A stretch of DNA of 64,000 nucleotides, from contig NZ_CP020474.1 of assembly GCF_002080415.1 (NCBI RefSeq), positions 2,989,501 through 3,053,500 on the forward strand, given 5' to 3'. Shown in pieces: positions 1 through 10,700 of this stretch. Position 1 is the first letter of the stretch, and each line of letters begins with the position of its first letter. The notes beneath the pieces are model-generated. The model was not told the DNA's origin. It searched no databases and saw nothing but the letters and a program-made list of their open reading frames with translations. This DNA comes from Roseovarius mucosus. Its GTDB lineage: Bacteria; Pseudomonadota; Alphaproteobacteria; Rhodobacterales; Rhodobacteraceae. The position numbers and the translations under genes are program-made.

Positions 1-1
1 T

Positions 2-391
2 GACCTTTTGCGTGGTGGCGATGGCAAGGACCGCCTTAAGGGGGGCGGTGGAGATGACACGCTCGAAGGCGGCAACGGCAACGATCGGCTGTTCGGCGGT
101 CGTGGGAACGATACTTTAGAGGGTGGCGAGGGGCGTGATACCTATGACGGTGGCCTCGGCAGTGATGTTTTTGTGTTCTCCCGTGACGGCAGTCTCGACA
201 AGATTGCCGATTTCGCCGCGGGCACGGACATTATCGACCTCAGCGCATATGGGCTTGCCGGATTTGATGCGGTTCTTGATCTTGCGAGCCAGCGCAACGG
301 CGACACTCTCCTGAATTTTGGTGGAGGGGACATCTTGCGGATCGATGATGTCAGGCTTGTTGATCTCGATGCGTCTGATTTCATTCTGTAA
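2..391 (+). CDS. C-terminal end of an RTX calcium-binding protein (partial, runs off the left edge)
   Basis: The reading frame is open to the left edge of the window, so the start lies outside it. The visible 129 residues begin with four to five glycine/aspartate nonapeptides of the GGxGxDxLx type, which fold into a parallel beta-roll that binds calcium in RTX proteins. They continue with a short C-terminal module containing FVFSRDGSLDKIADF and ending in DASDFIL. That tail (hydrophobic beta-strands, then an aspartate followed by short hydrophobic residues at the extreme C-terminus) matches the uncleaved secretion signal of type I secreted proteins. A T1SS transporter and fusion protein are encoded further right (13970-21022) and could export it. 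The catalytic or adhesive part is not visible, so the function cannot be named. Confidence 0.85.
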   Translation, partial: DLLRGGDGKDRLKGGGGDDTLEGGNGNDRLFGGRGNDTLEGGEGRDTYDGGLGSDVFVFSRDGSLDKIADFAAGTDIIDLSAYGLAGFDAVLDLASQRNGDTLLNFGGGDILRIDDVRLVDLDASDFIL

Positions 392-454
392 TCGTGTGGC
401 GGTCCAAGCACGCGTCGCGTGATCCCCACCGCTTACCGTTCTCATGCTCATTCA

Positions 455-480
455 CTCGCCGGGTCAAATCGCCCGGCGAG
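455..480 (+). terminator. Probable rho-independent terminator after the RTX gene
   Basis: A perfect 9-bp stem (CTCGCCGGG / CCCGGCGAG) with an 8-nt loop is followed by ATGTTTT. It sits 64 bp after the RTX stop codon. The T tract is short, so efficiency is uncertain. The rest of 392-830 shows no convincing gene. Confidence 0.6.
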
Positions 481-729
481 ATGTTTTACGTTTGGTCTGC
501 CTGTGACGAGGGAGATATCGAGCGCGTTCCATGTGACGCGGAAAACGACGTTTCCTGCTTCACATTCTTTCCTTGCTTCTACCAAGTAGACGTAGGGCAC
601 CCCAGCTTATCCCAGTTCATGGCTTGGTCTTAGGGGCCAGCGCAGAGGTCCGGTTTGCGTCACTGAACGCGCCAGACTGAGAGACTGAATAGGACCCGAT
701 CTACACGTTCTAAGGGCTGGATTGCCATA

Positions 730-745
730 ATCACGATTGCGTGAT
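730..745. promoter_or_regulatory. Small palindrome upstream of the response regulator
   Basis: ATCACG-ATTG-CGTGAT is a perfect 6-bp inverted repeat with a 4-bp spacer, in an AT-rich stretch 86 bp before the start codon at 831. The size and position suit a dimeric regulator's operator. No regulator is identified. Confidence 0.3.
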
Positions 746-830
746 ACAATCACAACATTATTTGTAAATTTATGTTTAATTTCGAAGTTGCGTATTTCTG
801 GGGAAAGTTCGGGGGAGCTGGGGTATAATC

Positions 831-1499
831 ATGCCAGATATTTCTGTGGCATTTGCGGATGATCATCCGGTTTTCTTGACCGGAGTGTGTCAACTTTTTT
901 CGGCCCTTGAGGGCTTTACTGTTGTTGCCTCTGGCAAGACAGCGCAGGACATTGTCAAGATTGCGAGATCAGTCAAGCCTGACATCATCGTAATCGACTT
1001 GAACATGCCCGGTGTAATAATCGAAGCGATTGCAAAGGTTGCGACGGAACATTCTCACACAAAAATGGTGGCCTTCACAGCATCAAGCAACAAGGACACA
1101 GCAATCTCCGCGTTGGAGGCGGGCGTTCTTGGATATGTTTTGAAGGGCAGCACGCTCGAAGAGTTGGCCGATGCCGTCCGACAGGTTCATATGGGGGATA
1201 CCTACCTATCGCCAAGCGTCTCCGCGAATGTCGTTGCCGGGCTGAGACAACAGGCCCGCTATCGCACCATGGAGCGGGTCCGGTTCAGCAAGCGAGAGGA
1301 AGATGTCCTTCGCTTACTGCTCAGGGGGTCGACAAACCGCGAGATCGCCGATGGGCTGTCGCTGCAAGAGAAGACGGTTAAACATTATATGTCCGTGCTG
1401 ATTCAAAAGCTTGATGTCCGCAACCGGGTTGAAGTCGTCCTTGCCGCGCAAGAGCTTGCAAGCAGTGGGGCCCTTACGGGCACATCCAAAATGAACTGA
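831..1499 (+). CDS. NarL/LuxR-type two-component response regulator
   Basis: The 222-residue protein has a receiver domain (about 1-120) followed by a LuxR-type helix-turn-helix (about 150-212). The acidic pair D10/D11 and the phospho-acceptor D56 (in VIDLNMPG) are present, as is the conserved lysine in the VLKGS segment near residue 104. The C-terminal part carries the FSKREEDVLRLL...NREIA...TVKHYMS pattern typical of GerE/LuxR DNA-binding domains. It should be phosphorylated by a HisKA_3-type kinase. The convergent gene at 1607-4351 is such a kinase and is the obvious partner, but it is split by an IS element, so signalling through this pair may be lost. The neighbouring type I secretion genes are candidate targets; this is inference from position only. 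Confidence 0.88.
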   Translation: MPDISVAFADDHPVFLTGVCQLFSALEGFTVVASGKTAQDIVKIARSVKPDIIVIDLNMPGVIIEAIAKVATEHSHTKMVAFTASSNKDTAISALEAGVLGYVLKGSTLEELADAVRQVHMGDTYLSPSVSANVVAGLRQQARYRTMERVRFSKREEDVLRLLLRGSTNREIADGLSLQEKTVKHYMSVLIQKLDVRNRVEVVLAAQELASSGALTGTSKMN

Positions 1500-1606
1500 C
1501 AGTCTCTGAGGTTGATTTCAGACGGGATTATTGGCACTTCTGGATCAAATCTGCTGTAGGTCATAGCGCTTGAGCGTGGTGGTGCATCTGAAGCGACTGA
1601 AACGCT

Positions 1607-2578
1607 TTAAGATGTGTCGTCCGGCGATTGTATTGGCAATGTGACATGCAGCGTGGATGAATCCTTTGCGATATCGAGGTCAATACTACCTTCGAATGCG
1701 TCGAGCCGACGTCGCATGCCTTGCAAGCCCAAATGCCAAGGCGTGACTGAAGCGGTAGATTTTGCGCCCTGCGATTTGCCACCATAGATCGTGATGTCCA
1801 GGATCGAGCCACGCTGACAAACCTTGACCAGAGGAATTCGGCCTTCGCCATGCCGGACGGCATTACTGAGCCCCTCGCACAGCACGCGGTAGAGACAAAT
1901 CTTGCGGGGAAGATCCAGTTTGGCCAGAGGCTCCACGATCTCTGTCTCTACGTCGCCAAACATCAGGGCTATGTGGCGCTCGACGGCCAGCGTAACCACA
2001 CCCTTGGCATCCAGATTCTCGAGCTCGGGTAGGATTAACCCAGCTGAAATAGACCGCAATTCCGTCATCACCTGATTGATCAGCCCGCTTATCGACGTGC
2101 CATCGGGCAGGTCGGCCTGAGTAGTCCTGCCCTGCATCAGGGAAACCAGACTGAGCAACTGGATAGGACCGTCATGCAACTCGGCACCGACGACATTGAG
2201 AACCTGTTCGTTGGCCTTTGCGGCGTCAAATCGCGCGCGGTTGGCGGCGCGACGCAACCGATCATTATGTTTGACCATTCTGCGCTCGGCGTCCAACAGC
2301 GCTTCCAACCGCGAGCTTTGGCTGAAGGTTAGAGCCAGCATTGCCAGCATGCTCAGGGCCGCGAGGATCACGGCAGCCCAAGTCGTCCGTTCTACGAATG
2401 TCCGGTCACGCAAGAGCTCGGACGCGTCTAGATAGACTTCGCCGACCGCGATCAACGAGCCGTTTACTGGATCGTGGATCGGTGCGTACACTTCGAAATA
2501 CGGGTAGGCGAGTGGAAACTCAGGATCAACTTCGCCGGACATCTCCAGTTTCACGATGAATTGGCCCTGAATCGCCAC
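1607..2578 (-). pseudogene. Sensor histidine kinase, C-terminal part (gene split by IS element)
   Basis: This is the downstream part of a NarX/DegS-type sensor kinase. It holds the end of the periplasmic sensor region, a membrane segment (WAAVILAALSMLAMLAL), a HisKA_3 box with the phospho-accepting histidine in AELHDGPIQLLS, and an HATPase with an N box (NAVRHGEG) and a G box (HLGLQGMRRRL). A GTG at 2576-2578 could restart translation but would leave only one membrane segment. Removing the element at 2623-3986 and one TTAA copy joins this frame exactly to the N-terminal part at 3987-4351. The result is a protein of about 458 residues with two membrane spans. It faces the response regulator 831-1499 tail to tail and is probably its former kinase. 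Confidence 0.85.
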
Positions 2579-2622
2579 CTGAAGAGTCTCCGCCTCGTGA
2601 TGATCAGCGGTATCGTCTTTAA

Positions 2623-3986
2623 CAGGCTGCTGAAGAAGTCAGCCTTGAAGGACGTTATTCTTCCCCCACGGTTTGAAGGTGGCTCTTTGCGACTGCGGAC
2701 GCCGGGTCGGGTTTGACCCCTTCGTCAGGGGGCAAGGAGTTTCGGTAGTCTGGCCAGATTGCAGGCTGCCATGGTCATTGTGAATTGGGCGCGGACCCTG
2801 TCGAGGCCGCGATGAACAGTCTGGGCCATGCCGCCCACGGTCTTGGCCCAGCCGAAGGGTTCCTCGATCTTCTTCCGGCGCCGCTGTGACAAGGCATAAC
2901 CGGGATGCTGGGTGGTTCGCCCGTCGATTGCGGAACTCCGGGCCTTCTGCGCGACATGTGGCGTCACAACCATGCGCCTGAGTGCGGCAACAAAGTTGGC
3001 GCTGTCATATCCCTTGTCTGCTCCAAGCGTCAGGCGCCGGGTCGAGCCAGGGGAGTGTCGGTTGATCATCTCGAGGGCCGCCTTGCGCTCGCCGTAACCA
3101 TCGGCATGGGTCAAATCGGCCTGCACGATCAGCCCGTTGCGGTTCTCCATCAGCGTATGTCCCATGAAGCACAATGTCGCCGCGGCACCCGGTGCTTTCT
3201 TGTAGAGACGGGCATCGGGGTCCGTCACAGAGATGTGGGTTGCGTTCGAGCGCTTCTGGCCCCGGAAGTTCACTGCGGCGTTGCGGATATGGCGGGGCGT
3301 GTCGGGCATCGGCTGCGTTTCTGTCTGCTGGGGCTGCGGTTCGGTGTTTGCGAAGGTCGCGTCGGCCGGTGGTGGCGGTCCGCCAGGATCATCGTCATGC
3401 GGTGGCGGCGCGCTGTTCCTGGGCTGAAAGCTCTTCATGGACGCCCACGCCTTGACCAAAGTGCCGTCTACCGAGAAGTGTTCATCCGAGAGGAGCGGAC
3501 GGACCTCCGGGTGCGCCAGGATCGCCGCCATCAGCTTGCGCGACATGTCGGTCGTCAGCAGCCGATCGCGGTTCTTGGTAAACACCGTAGGAACCCAGAC
3601 CGGATCGTCGATGCCAAGGCCGACGAACCACCGAAACAGCAGGTTATAGTTCATCTGTTCCATCAGCTGCCGTTCCGAGCGGATCGAGAACAGGAGCTGA
3701 AGAAGGCTCGCACGGATCAGTCGCTCCGGCGCGATGGAGGGGCGGCCAAAATCGGTGTAGAGCGCGGCGAACTCGGCATCCAGGCTGGCCAGCGCGTCAT
3801 TGACGACCCGACGGATCAACCGCAGCGGATGACGATCCGGAACCCGCTGCTCAAGATCAACATAGCTGAACAGCGACCCGCTTGCCTCGTCCGTCCCACG
3901 CATCGCCACCTCCTGCTGCCGCTGCCATGCCGGAAGTGAATCATGTTCTCATAACCGCGTCGAGGGCCGACTTTTTCAGCAGCCTG
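2623..3986 (-). mobile_element. IS5-superfamily insertion sequence (1,364 bp)
   Basis: The ends are imperfect inverted repeats beginning CAGGCTGCTGAA(G/A)AAGTC. Each end is flanked by TTAA (2619-2622 and 3987-3990), read as a 4-bp target duplication. The single transposase gene is on the minus strand. The element interrupts a sensor kinase in frame, and because the two kinase halves still join without change, insertion seems recent. Confidence 0.9.
2725..3909 (-). CDS. IS5-superfamily DDE transposase
   Basis: This 394-residue transposase has the InsH-like N-terminal domain (PDRHPLRLIRRVV...GRPSIAPERLIRA...RSERQLMEQ). It is followed by a DDE catalytic domain with the first D in FSVDGTLVKAW, the second in LGADKGYDSANF and the E in RRKKIEEPFGWAK. 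A low-complexity stretch rich in proline and glutamine separates the first two catalytic parts. The frame is complete and no lesion is visible, so the enzyme may be active. It lies wholly inside the element bounded by inverted repeats at 2623 and 3986. Confidence 0.92.
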   Translation of the reverse strand: MAMRGTDEASGSLFSYVDLEQRVPDRHPLRLIRRVVNDALASLDAEFAALYTDFGRPSIAPERLIRASLLQLLFSIRSERQLMEQMNYNLLFRWFVGLGIDDPVWVPTVFTKNRDRLLTTDMSRKLMAAILAHPEVRPLLSDEHFSVDGTLVKAWASMKSFQPRNSAPPPHDDDPGGPPPPADATFANTEPQPQQTETQPMPDTPRHIRNAAVNFRGQKRSNATHISVTDPDARLYKKAPGAAATLCFMGHTLMENRNGLIVQADLTHADGYGERKAALEMINRHSPGSTRRLTLGADKGYDSANFVAALRRMVVTPHVAQKARSSAIDGRTTQHPGYALSQRRRKKIEEPFGWAKTVGGMAQTVHRGLDRVRAQFTMTMAACNLARLPKLLAP

Positions 3987-4351
3987 TTAAGTGTCGAGTA
4001 CAGAAGTGCGCCGTCAAGTGCCCAGACTCGCATTACCAGATTTGGATTCTTCTCAGCAACGTAGCTGAACGCCTGATCGGAACCACGGTCTGAATTGCCG
4101 AGGCTCTCAAAATGGCTCAACGCCAGCGGCGCGAGCAAGTTGTCAATATAGGCGCTTCCAACCCGACCATGCGATTGAACCTGTAGCGAGCGGTATTCGA
4201 ATATGATGAAGGCCCCGAGCGCACACATGACACCGATAACGATCACGGTGAAAATCGCTGCCAGAGGGCTGGGTGCCACATGGAACCAGCCCAGGATGGC
4301 GTTCGATGATTCTCTGGAATGATTCGGCGTTTGTTTCTTGTTTTTGGGCAT
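3987..4351 (-). pseudogene. Sensor histidine kinase, N-terminal part (gene split by IS element)
   Basis: Residues 1-120 of the split kinase: a short basic N-terminus, one clear membrane helix (LAAIFTVIVIGVMCALGAFIIF) and the first part of a periplasmic sensor domain. After residue 120 the frame reads into the IS element and stops within it (3941), giving a truncated product with 16 foreign residues. The start at 4351 is followed by MPKNKKQ. A weak purine-rich site lies upstream. See the partner entry at 1607-2578. Confidence 0.82.
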
Positions 4352-4775
4352 AATGACTTCTGGGGATGTTCGGGGCCACTTGGTGGCACGCAGCGCCGAA
4401 TAGTAAAAAATTCATTCAAGTACGCCTATGCGCGCTTCAGGCGATTACCAATGATTAATCTATAGTTAACCAATTCCTACGCTACACGCCGCTGACCATT
4501 CAATGGACTTTGAGCCCAGTTTAATAGGGTCTTTGGTCTGAAAATTTCTTGAGCCTTGGTCCCAGTCATCCTGCGGGCTTTCGTGCTGGCGAAGCGAGAG
4601 ACCTCTGCCCGTGGTGATAATTCGACAACGATGAGACCCTAATCAGGATACTTGGGGCTATTTATGTCATTTTCGTATTTTTGTTTTCCAGGTTCAGAAC
4701 CTGGCTCCAAGGCATTGAGATAAAACAAAATCTGCTCGCGCAAACACTGCGGCGGGCCACATGGGGAGATGTGTC
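4352..4775. other. Intergenic region between divergent kinase and peroxidase genes
   Basis: About 420 bp with no convincing gene. It must hold promoters for both the kinase (leftward) and the peroxidase operon (rightward). An AT-rich block lies at 4400-4480. I see no clear operator or consensus promoter. Confidence 0.5.
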
Positions 4776-7700
4776 ATGGCTGTCAAACTGAATATCGCGG
4801 ACCTCGAGTTCTTTCTTCGGCAGGTCAAGATCAGCGAAGCGCATGCGAGCGGAACGCCGCTTACCGAAATCTATGTCGACGCTGACGGTAATGTCGTACC
4901 AGAAGGGACACCGGGCGCTGTTCTTGCTATTCCAGAGGCCCTTGTGCCCAACGGTCTGCGCACAGTCGACGGCAGATACAACAATCTGATTGAAGGGCGC
5001 GAAACATGGGGCGCAGCGGATACTCCTATGCCGCGGCTTCTCAGCCAAACCTTCCTCAACGATCAGGATGGCGACGAGATGCCGCTTGGTGCGCCTGGCG
5101 GGCCGCTTGTCACCAACACGGACTATGGCGTGATCGGCACACCGTCGGGCACCAATGGAGGACATACCGGCAACGTCGCCGATGCCGATCCGCGGATCAT
5201 CTCTAACCTCGTTGTAGATCAGAGTACGGCGAACCCGGCCGTGGTCGAGGCATGGTTTGCGAATGACGCCGCACTGGCGGCGTTCCACGAACGCTATGGC
5301 GAAGATGCAATTCCAATTCGTCCCGGCGAAGGCCCCGAGGCCTTGGAACTCTTGAACACAAGTTTCGAGGATCAACCGCTCCTTGATGGCGCGCCCGGAG
5401 TTACGTCAAACCCGCTGGGCAATTTTACCACGACTGCGCCCAGTGATTGGACGATTACAGGAGGATCAGGCGGTCTATTTGCACCAGTGGACAGCGTAAG
5501 TTCAACCGCTGGTCATCCGGGTCCAAACGTTGCGTGGCTGACCGGTGGTGCCACACTGTCTCAGGACAGCGGCACTCTGACCGAGGGTGCGAGCTATCAA
5601 CTGAGCCTGAGTGTCGGAGATCGCACCGATCAGGTTTGGTCCGGCGGCACCGCCCGCCTTGTTGCCGTAGGCGCTGGCGGCGTGACCACGGTCATTTCCT
5701 CTGTTACCCTGCCAGAACCCGCAGATGGGCAGTGGGCCGATCTGACGCTTAATTCAGGTCCGATCTCTGCGGGTCTTGCGGGCCAGACGCTGCGTGTCGA
5801 GATTCAGCAAACCGGCGGCTCGCAAGTGCTCGTGGACAATATTGCGCTGTCGACCTCGAACGGCAACGAGATCGAGATCGATAACATCGACCTTGCAACG
5901 ATTCCCAATATTGCGCCTGATGACGGCATCTCGGCCCCGTTCAATGCCTGGATGACTTTCTTCGGCCAGTTTTTTGACCATGGCCTTGATCTTATCACCA
6001 AGGGCGACAATGGAACGGTCTTTATTCCGCTACAAGCGGACGATCCGCTCGTTCTCGGGGCGGACGGCATTGCTGGAACTGCTGACGATCTTCCAAACCA
6101 TCTGCGCTTTATGGCGCTCACCCGGTCGACGCCCGTTGACGGGCCCGGTGCGGATGGGGTGCTGGGTACAGCAGATGACACGCAGCATGAGGGGCAGAAC
6201 ACCACCACGCCCTTTGTTGATCAAAACCAGACCTACACGTCGCACGCCTCGCATCAGGTATTCCTGCGCGAGTATGCATTTGATACCAATGGCAACCCGG
6301 TCTCAACTGGCAAGCTTTTGGATGGCGCAAATGGCGGAATTCCGACTTGGGCGGAAGTTAAGGCGCAGGCGCGCGATTTTCTCGGGATTGAGCTGACCGA
6401 TGGCGATGTCCTGAACATCCCGCTTTTGCGGACTGATGACTATGGCGAATTCATTCGCGGTCCCAACGGCCTGCCTCAGATCGTGGTGGGTATTGGCGCG
6501 GATGGCATTCCGAATACTGCTGACGATGATGTGGTCGAAGGCAACTTGGCAGCCCCCGTAAACACATTCACGGCAGGCGCGATCCGCATCGGGCATGCGT
6601 TCTTGGATGATATCGCACATGCCGCAAATCCGTTCGACTCGCAAAGCGGTATGCTCAAAACTGCAGATGACGACACTGCGGTAGGTCTCTCCGATAGTGT
6701 CAGCACAGCCGGAACCTATGACAATGAACTGCTTGACCGCCATTTCGTCACTGGTGATGGCCGAGGTAACGAGAATATCGGCCTGACCGCGGTCCACCAC
6801 GTCTTCCACTCCGAGCACAACCGTCAGGTTGTGGCCCAAAAGAAAACCATTCTGGAGTCGGGCGATATTGATTTTATCAACGAATGGCTTCTTGTCGATC
6901 TCGCGGCAGGCGACCCAATTCCAACCGATCCCACTGCGTTGACTTGGGATGGCGAACGCCTGTTCCAAGCAGGGCGCTTCGCGACCGAAATGCAGTATCA
7001 GCACCTTGTCTTCGAAGAGTTCGGGCGCAAGATCCACCCGAATATTGATCCCTTCGTCTTCAACGCGGTCACAGACATCAATCCGTCCATCTTTGCCGAA
7101 TTTGCCAACGTTGTGTATCGGTTCGGACATTCAATGCTGACCGAGAACATGCCGCGTGTCTTGGTGAACGAGCTGACCGGCGAGGTCACTACTGACAACA
7201 TGGGCCTGATCGCGGCCTTCCTCAATCCGGTTGCCTATGACAACGATGGCGCGATGAGCGCGGATGCGGCGGCAGCCGCCGTGATCCTTGGCATGACAAC
7301 GGAACAGGGCAGTCAGATTGACGAATTCATTGTCCCCGCACTGCGCAGCAATCTGCTCGGTCTGCCGCTTGACCTAGCCGCGATCAACATCGCGCGAGGC
7401 CGCGACACCGGTATTCCCTCATTCAACGATGCGCGGGCAGAGCTTTTTCAGCAGACCAATTCTGTTTGGCTGAAACCCTATGAAAACTGGGTCGAGTTGG
7501 CGGCAAACCTGAAGACTCCAATGACGATTGTGAACCTGCTGGCAGCCTATGGAACCCATTCGACAATCCTCGCGGCAAACACGCTTGAAGAGAAACGTGA
7601 TGCCGCGTTTGATCTCGTGTTTGGCGGGGGGGGCGTGTCAGATGCCGATCGCTTTGACTTTCTGCTTGGGCGCAACGGTTGGACGTCTGACACCAATGGC

Positions 7701-10700
7701 CTGAATACGATTGATCTCTGGGTCGGTGGTCTGGCCGAAAGGATCATGCCGTTCGGCGGCATGCTTGGATCGACGTTCACCGCTATTTTCGAGGCGCAGA
7801 TGGAGGCGCTTCAGGACGGAGACAGGTTCTATTATCTTACGCGGACCCAAGGGCAGAACTTCCTCAACGAACTCGAAGAGAACTCGTTCTCGAAGATGCT
7901 TCTGGCCAACACCAGCTTGGCTGATCCGGGCGCAGACGGGATCCGCGGAACCGAAGACGACGTTGTGCGCCACCATATTGGTGTGGATTCCTTTGCGCGC
8001 TATGACTTTGTTCTAGAAGTCAATCAGGCCAACCAGTTGATTGACGATCCAGTAGGGAACGATCCGGTGCTCGAAGGTCTTGGCATGGGCAAGGTCGTGC
8101 GGGATGATCCCACAACGAGCGAAGTCGAAACCAACTACATTCGCGTCACCGGCGGAGAGCATCTCGCGGTGGGCGGCACCAACGGGAATGACACGATCAT
8201 CACCTCTGACGGTGACGACGGCATCTGGGGGGATGACGGCGACGATTTCATCGAGTCAGGGTTTGGCGTTGACCTTGTGAACGGCGGTGGGGGCAATGAC
8301 ATCATCCTCGACTCTGGGGATGAAGGTGACTTCCTCAAGGGGGAAGGTGGCGACGACGTTATGGCCTCTGCGAACGGGCTTGACGTTCTCATGGGCGGCA
8401 CAGGCAAGGATGTCATCTTCCTCGGGGTCGACTCGTCAGAGGTGTTCGGGGGATCAGGCGACGATTTCATCATGGGTGGAGCCGGCGCTGACTTCCTGTT
8501 GGGCAACGAAGGTGACGACTGGATGGAAGCCGATGGCGGCTTTGACACGACAGCCGGTGATAACTCCGAACTGTTCTTCAATAGTAAGATTATCGGCCAT
8601 GACGTGATGTTCGCGGGATCTGACGAACATGATTTCGACGCCGAATCCGGTGACGACATCATGGTCCAAGGCGAGAGCGTGATGCGCAACGAGGGCATGT
8701 TCGGGTTTGACTGGGTCTCGTACAAGGGCGTGGCAATCGACGCATATGCCGATATGCGTATCAAGATTTTCACCACCGACGAGGAGGACATCCTGCGCAA
8801 TCGCTTTGACAAGGTCGAAGGGTTGTCAGGGTGGCAGATGAACGACACGCTGATCGGTGATGATCGCGTTGCCCCCGGAACCGGAGAGGGAGCAGAAGCG
8901 GAACTCTTCAACGATGGGCTTGATCAGGCGGGCATTGACCGGATTGATGGCCTTTCGGATCTCGTCTCGCTCTTGAACGGCGAGGAGTTCTGGGAAAATG
9001 GTAACATCATCATGGGCGGTGGTGGCTCTGATCTGATCACCGGCAATGGTGGCGACGATATCATCGACGGCGACCGCTGGCTAAATGTGCGCATTCGTAT
9101 CACTGGCGATCCGACCGACGAGAATACCGCAGCGAACGAAATTGCGACGGTTGATACGCTTCGGCATATCTTTACCGAAGAGGATGGGGTGGATCCCGCT
9201 TGGGTGGGACAAAGCCTGTTCGAACTGCTGGTTTCGCGCACCATCGTGCCGGCCCAGATGAACATCGTGCGCGAAATTCTCGACGGTGGACAAGAGGATG
9301 ACATCGACATCGCCGTGTTCAGCGATAACCGGGACCAGTACACGATCACCGACCTTGGCAACGATGTCTTTCAGGTGGAACATACCGGGTTTGGCACCAA
9401 TCCTGCCATCCTGATCGACGACGGAATCGACACGCTGCACAACATAGAGCTGTTGCGCTTTGCGGATGGAGACTTTGCGCTTCCCCGGCCGGCGACAGGC
9501 ATGCCTGTCATCAACGATCCGACCCCGACCAATGGCCAAGTCTCGCCAGTCGAGGGTCAGCTGCTAACGGTCGATACAAGCGGCATCGCCGACGTGAATG
9601 GTCTTGGGGCCTTCAGCTTTCAGTGGCAGTTTCTTGATGGTGCGGTCTGGACCGACATTCCCGGCGCGACCAATGCGACATTCACGCCGAATGATCCAAA
9701 CTTCATTCAGCAGCTTTTGGGCGACATCAGCGAGATCGGTCGTCAACTTCGAGTCGAGGTAAGCTTTACTGACGGAGTCGGCACGCTTGAGACAGTGTAT
9801 TCCGAGCCGACCCTTGCGGTGGCCGAGAATACCGGGGTCACGCTGAATGGAACAACATTTTCAAACAACTCCCTCAACGGTAGCGCTGGCAATGATTTGC
9901 TGACCGGTGTCAGCCCGTTCTTCGGAGTCGGCGGAAACGACACACTCAACGGCAACGGTGGCGACGATATCCTGAACGGACAGGCTGGTAATGACGTCTT
10001 GAACGGTGGAGCAGGCTTTGACCAGTTGGACGGCGGCGGCGGCGCTGATGTTCTCAACGGCGGCGCGGATGACGACATCATCATTGCTGGCGGTGGCACT
10101 GACACCATCATTCAGGCATCGACCGATGGGCGCGATGTGGTGGATGGCGGAACTGGCAACGACACCTTCCGCGTTCAAGGCAACGCCGAGGCTGAAACCT
10201 TCACTGTCTACGCCATGTCAGGTGGCCAGAACGCTGGCCTTGCTGCCAGCCTCGGGACATCTTTCCTCGCATCGACCGAGATCGTGATCACCCGCACTGT
10301 CGGCACGACGACCACGGTGGTCGCCGAGTTGGACAACATTGAAGAGATCGCTGTCGACACCCTCGCCGTGTCTGCAAATGACGGCAACGGCGTACCAAAC
10401 GGCGGCGTTGTCGGCGGAGACACGGTCGCGATTGTTGGAAACTTTGTTCCAACGAGCCTTAACTTCAGCACGATCACCGTCAATGGCACGGCCGCCGACG
10501 ACACTATCGATATATCTGCTCTGACATCGGCACACCGCATCGTGTTCCGAGGCGAGGGTGGCAACGACACGATCATTGGCACGCTGCGTCCACAAGACGT
10601 GATCGAGCTGCCCGGAATCGGCGATCCGGTCGTGACTGTCAACGAAGACGGCATGGTCACGGTAAGCCGGGGTGGATCGAGTGTCACCTTTGACGGATCG

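Noticed and set aside
394..633. A 79-codon plus-strand frame after the first RTX gene
   Set aside because: It begins at the RTX stop region, spans the terminator hairpin and has no recognisable feature.
2905..3939. Plus-strand frame of 344 codons inside the first IS element
   Set aside because: It is the shadow of the complete DDE transposase on the minus strand, which has all catalytic residues.
4662..5375. Minus-strand frame of 237 codons over the start of the peroxidase gene
   Set aside because: It overlaps a well-supported coding start, has no recognisable motif, and its codon pattern fits an antisense shadow.
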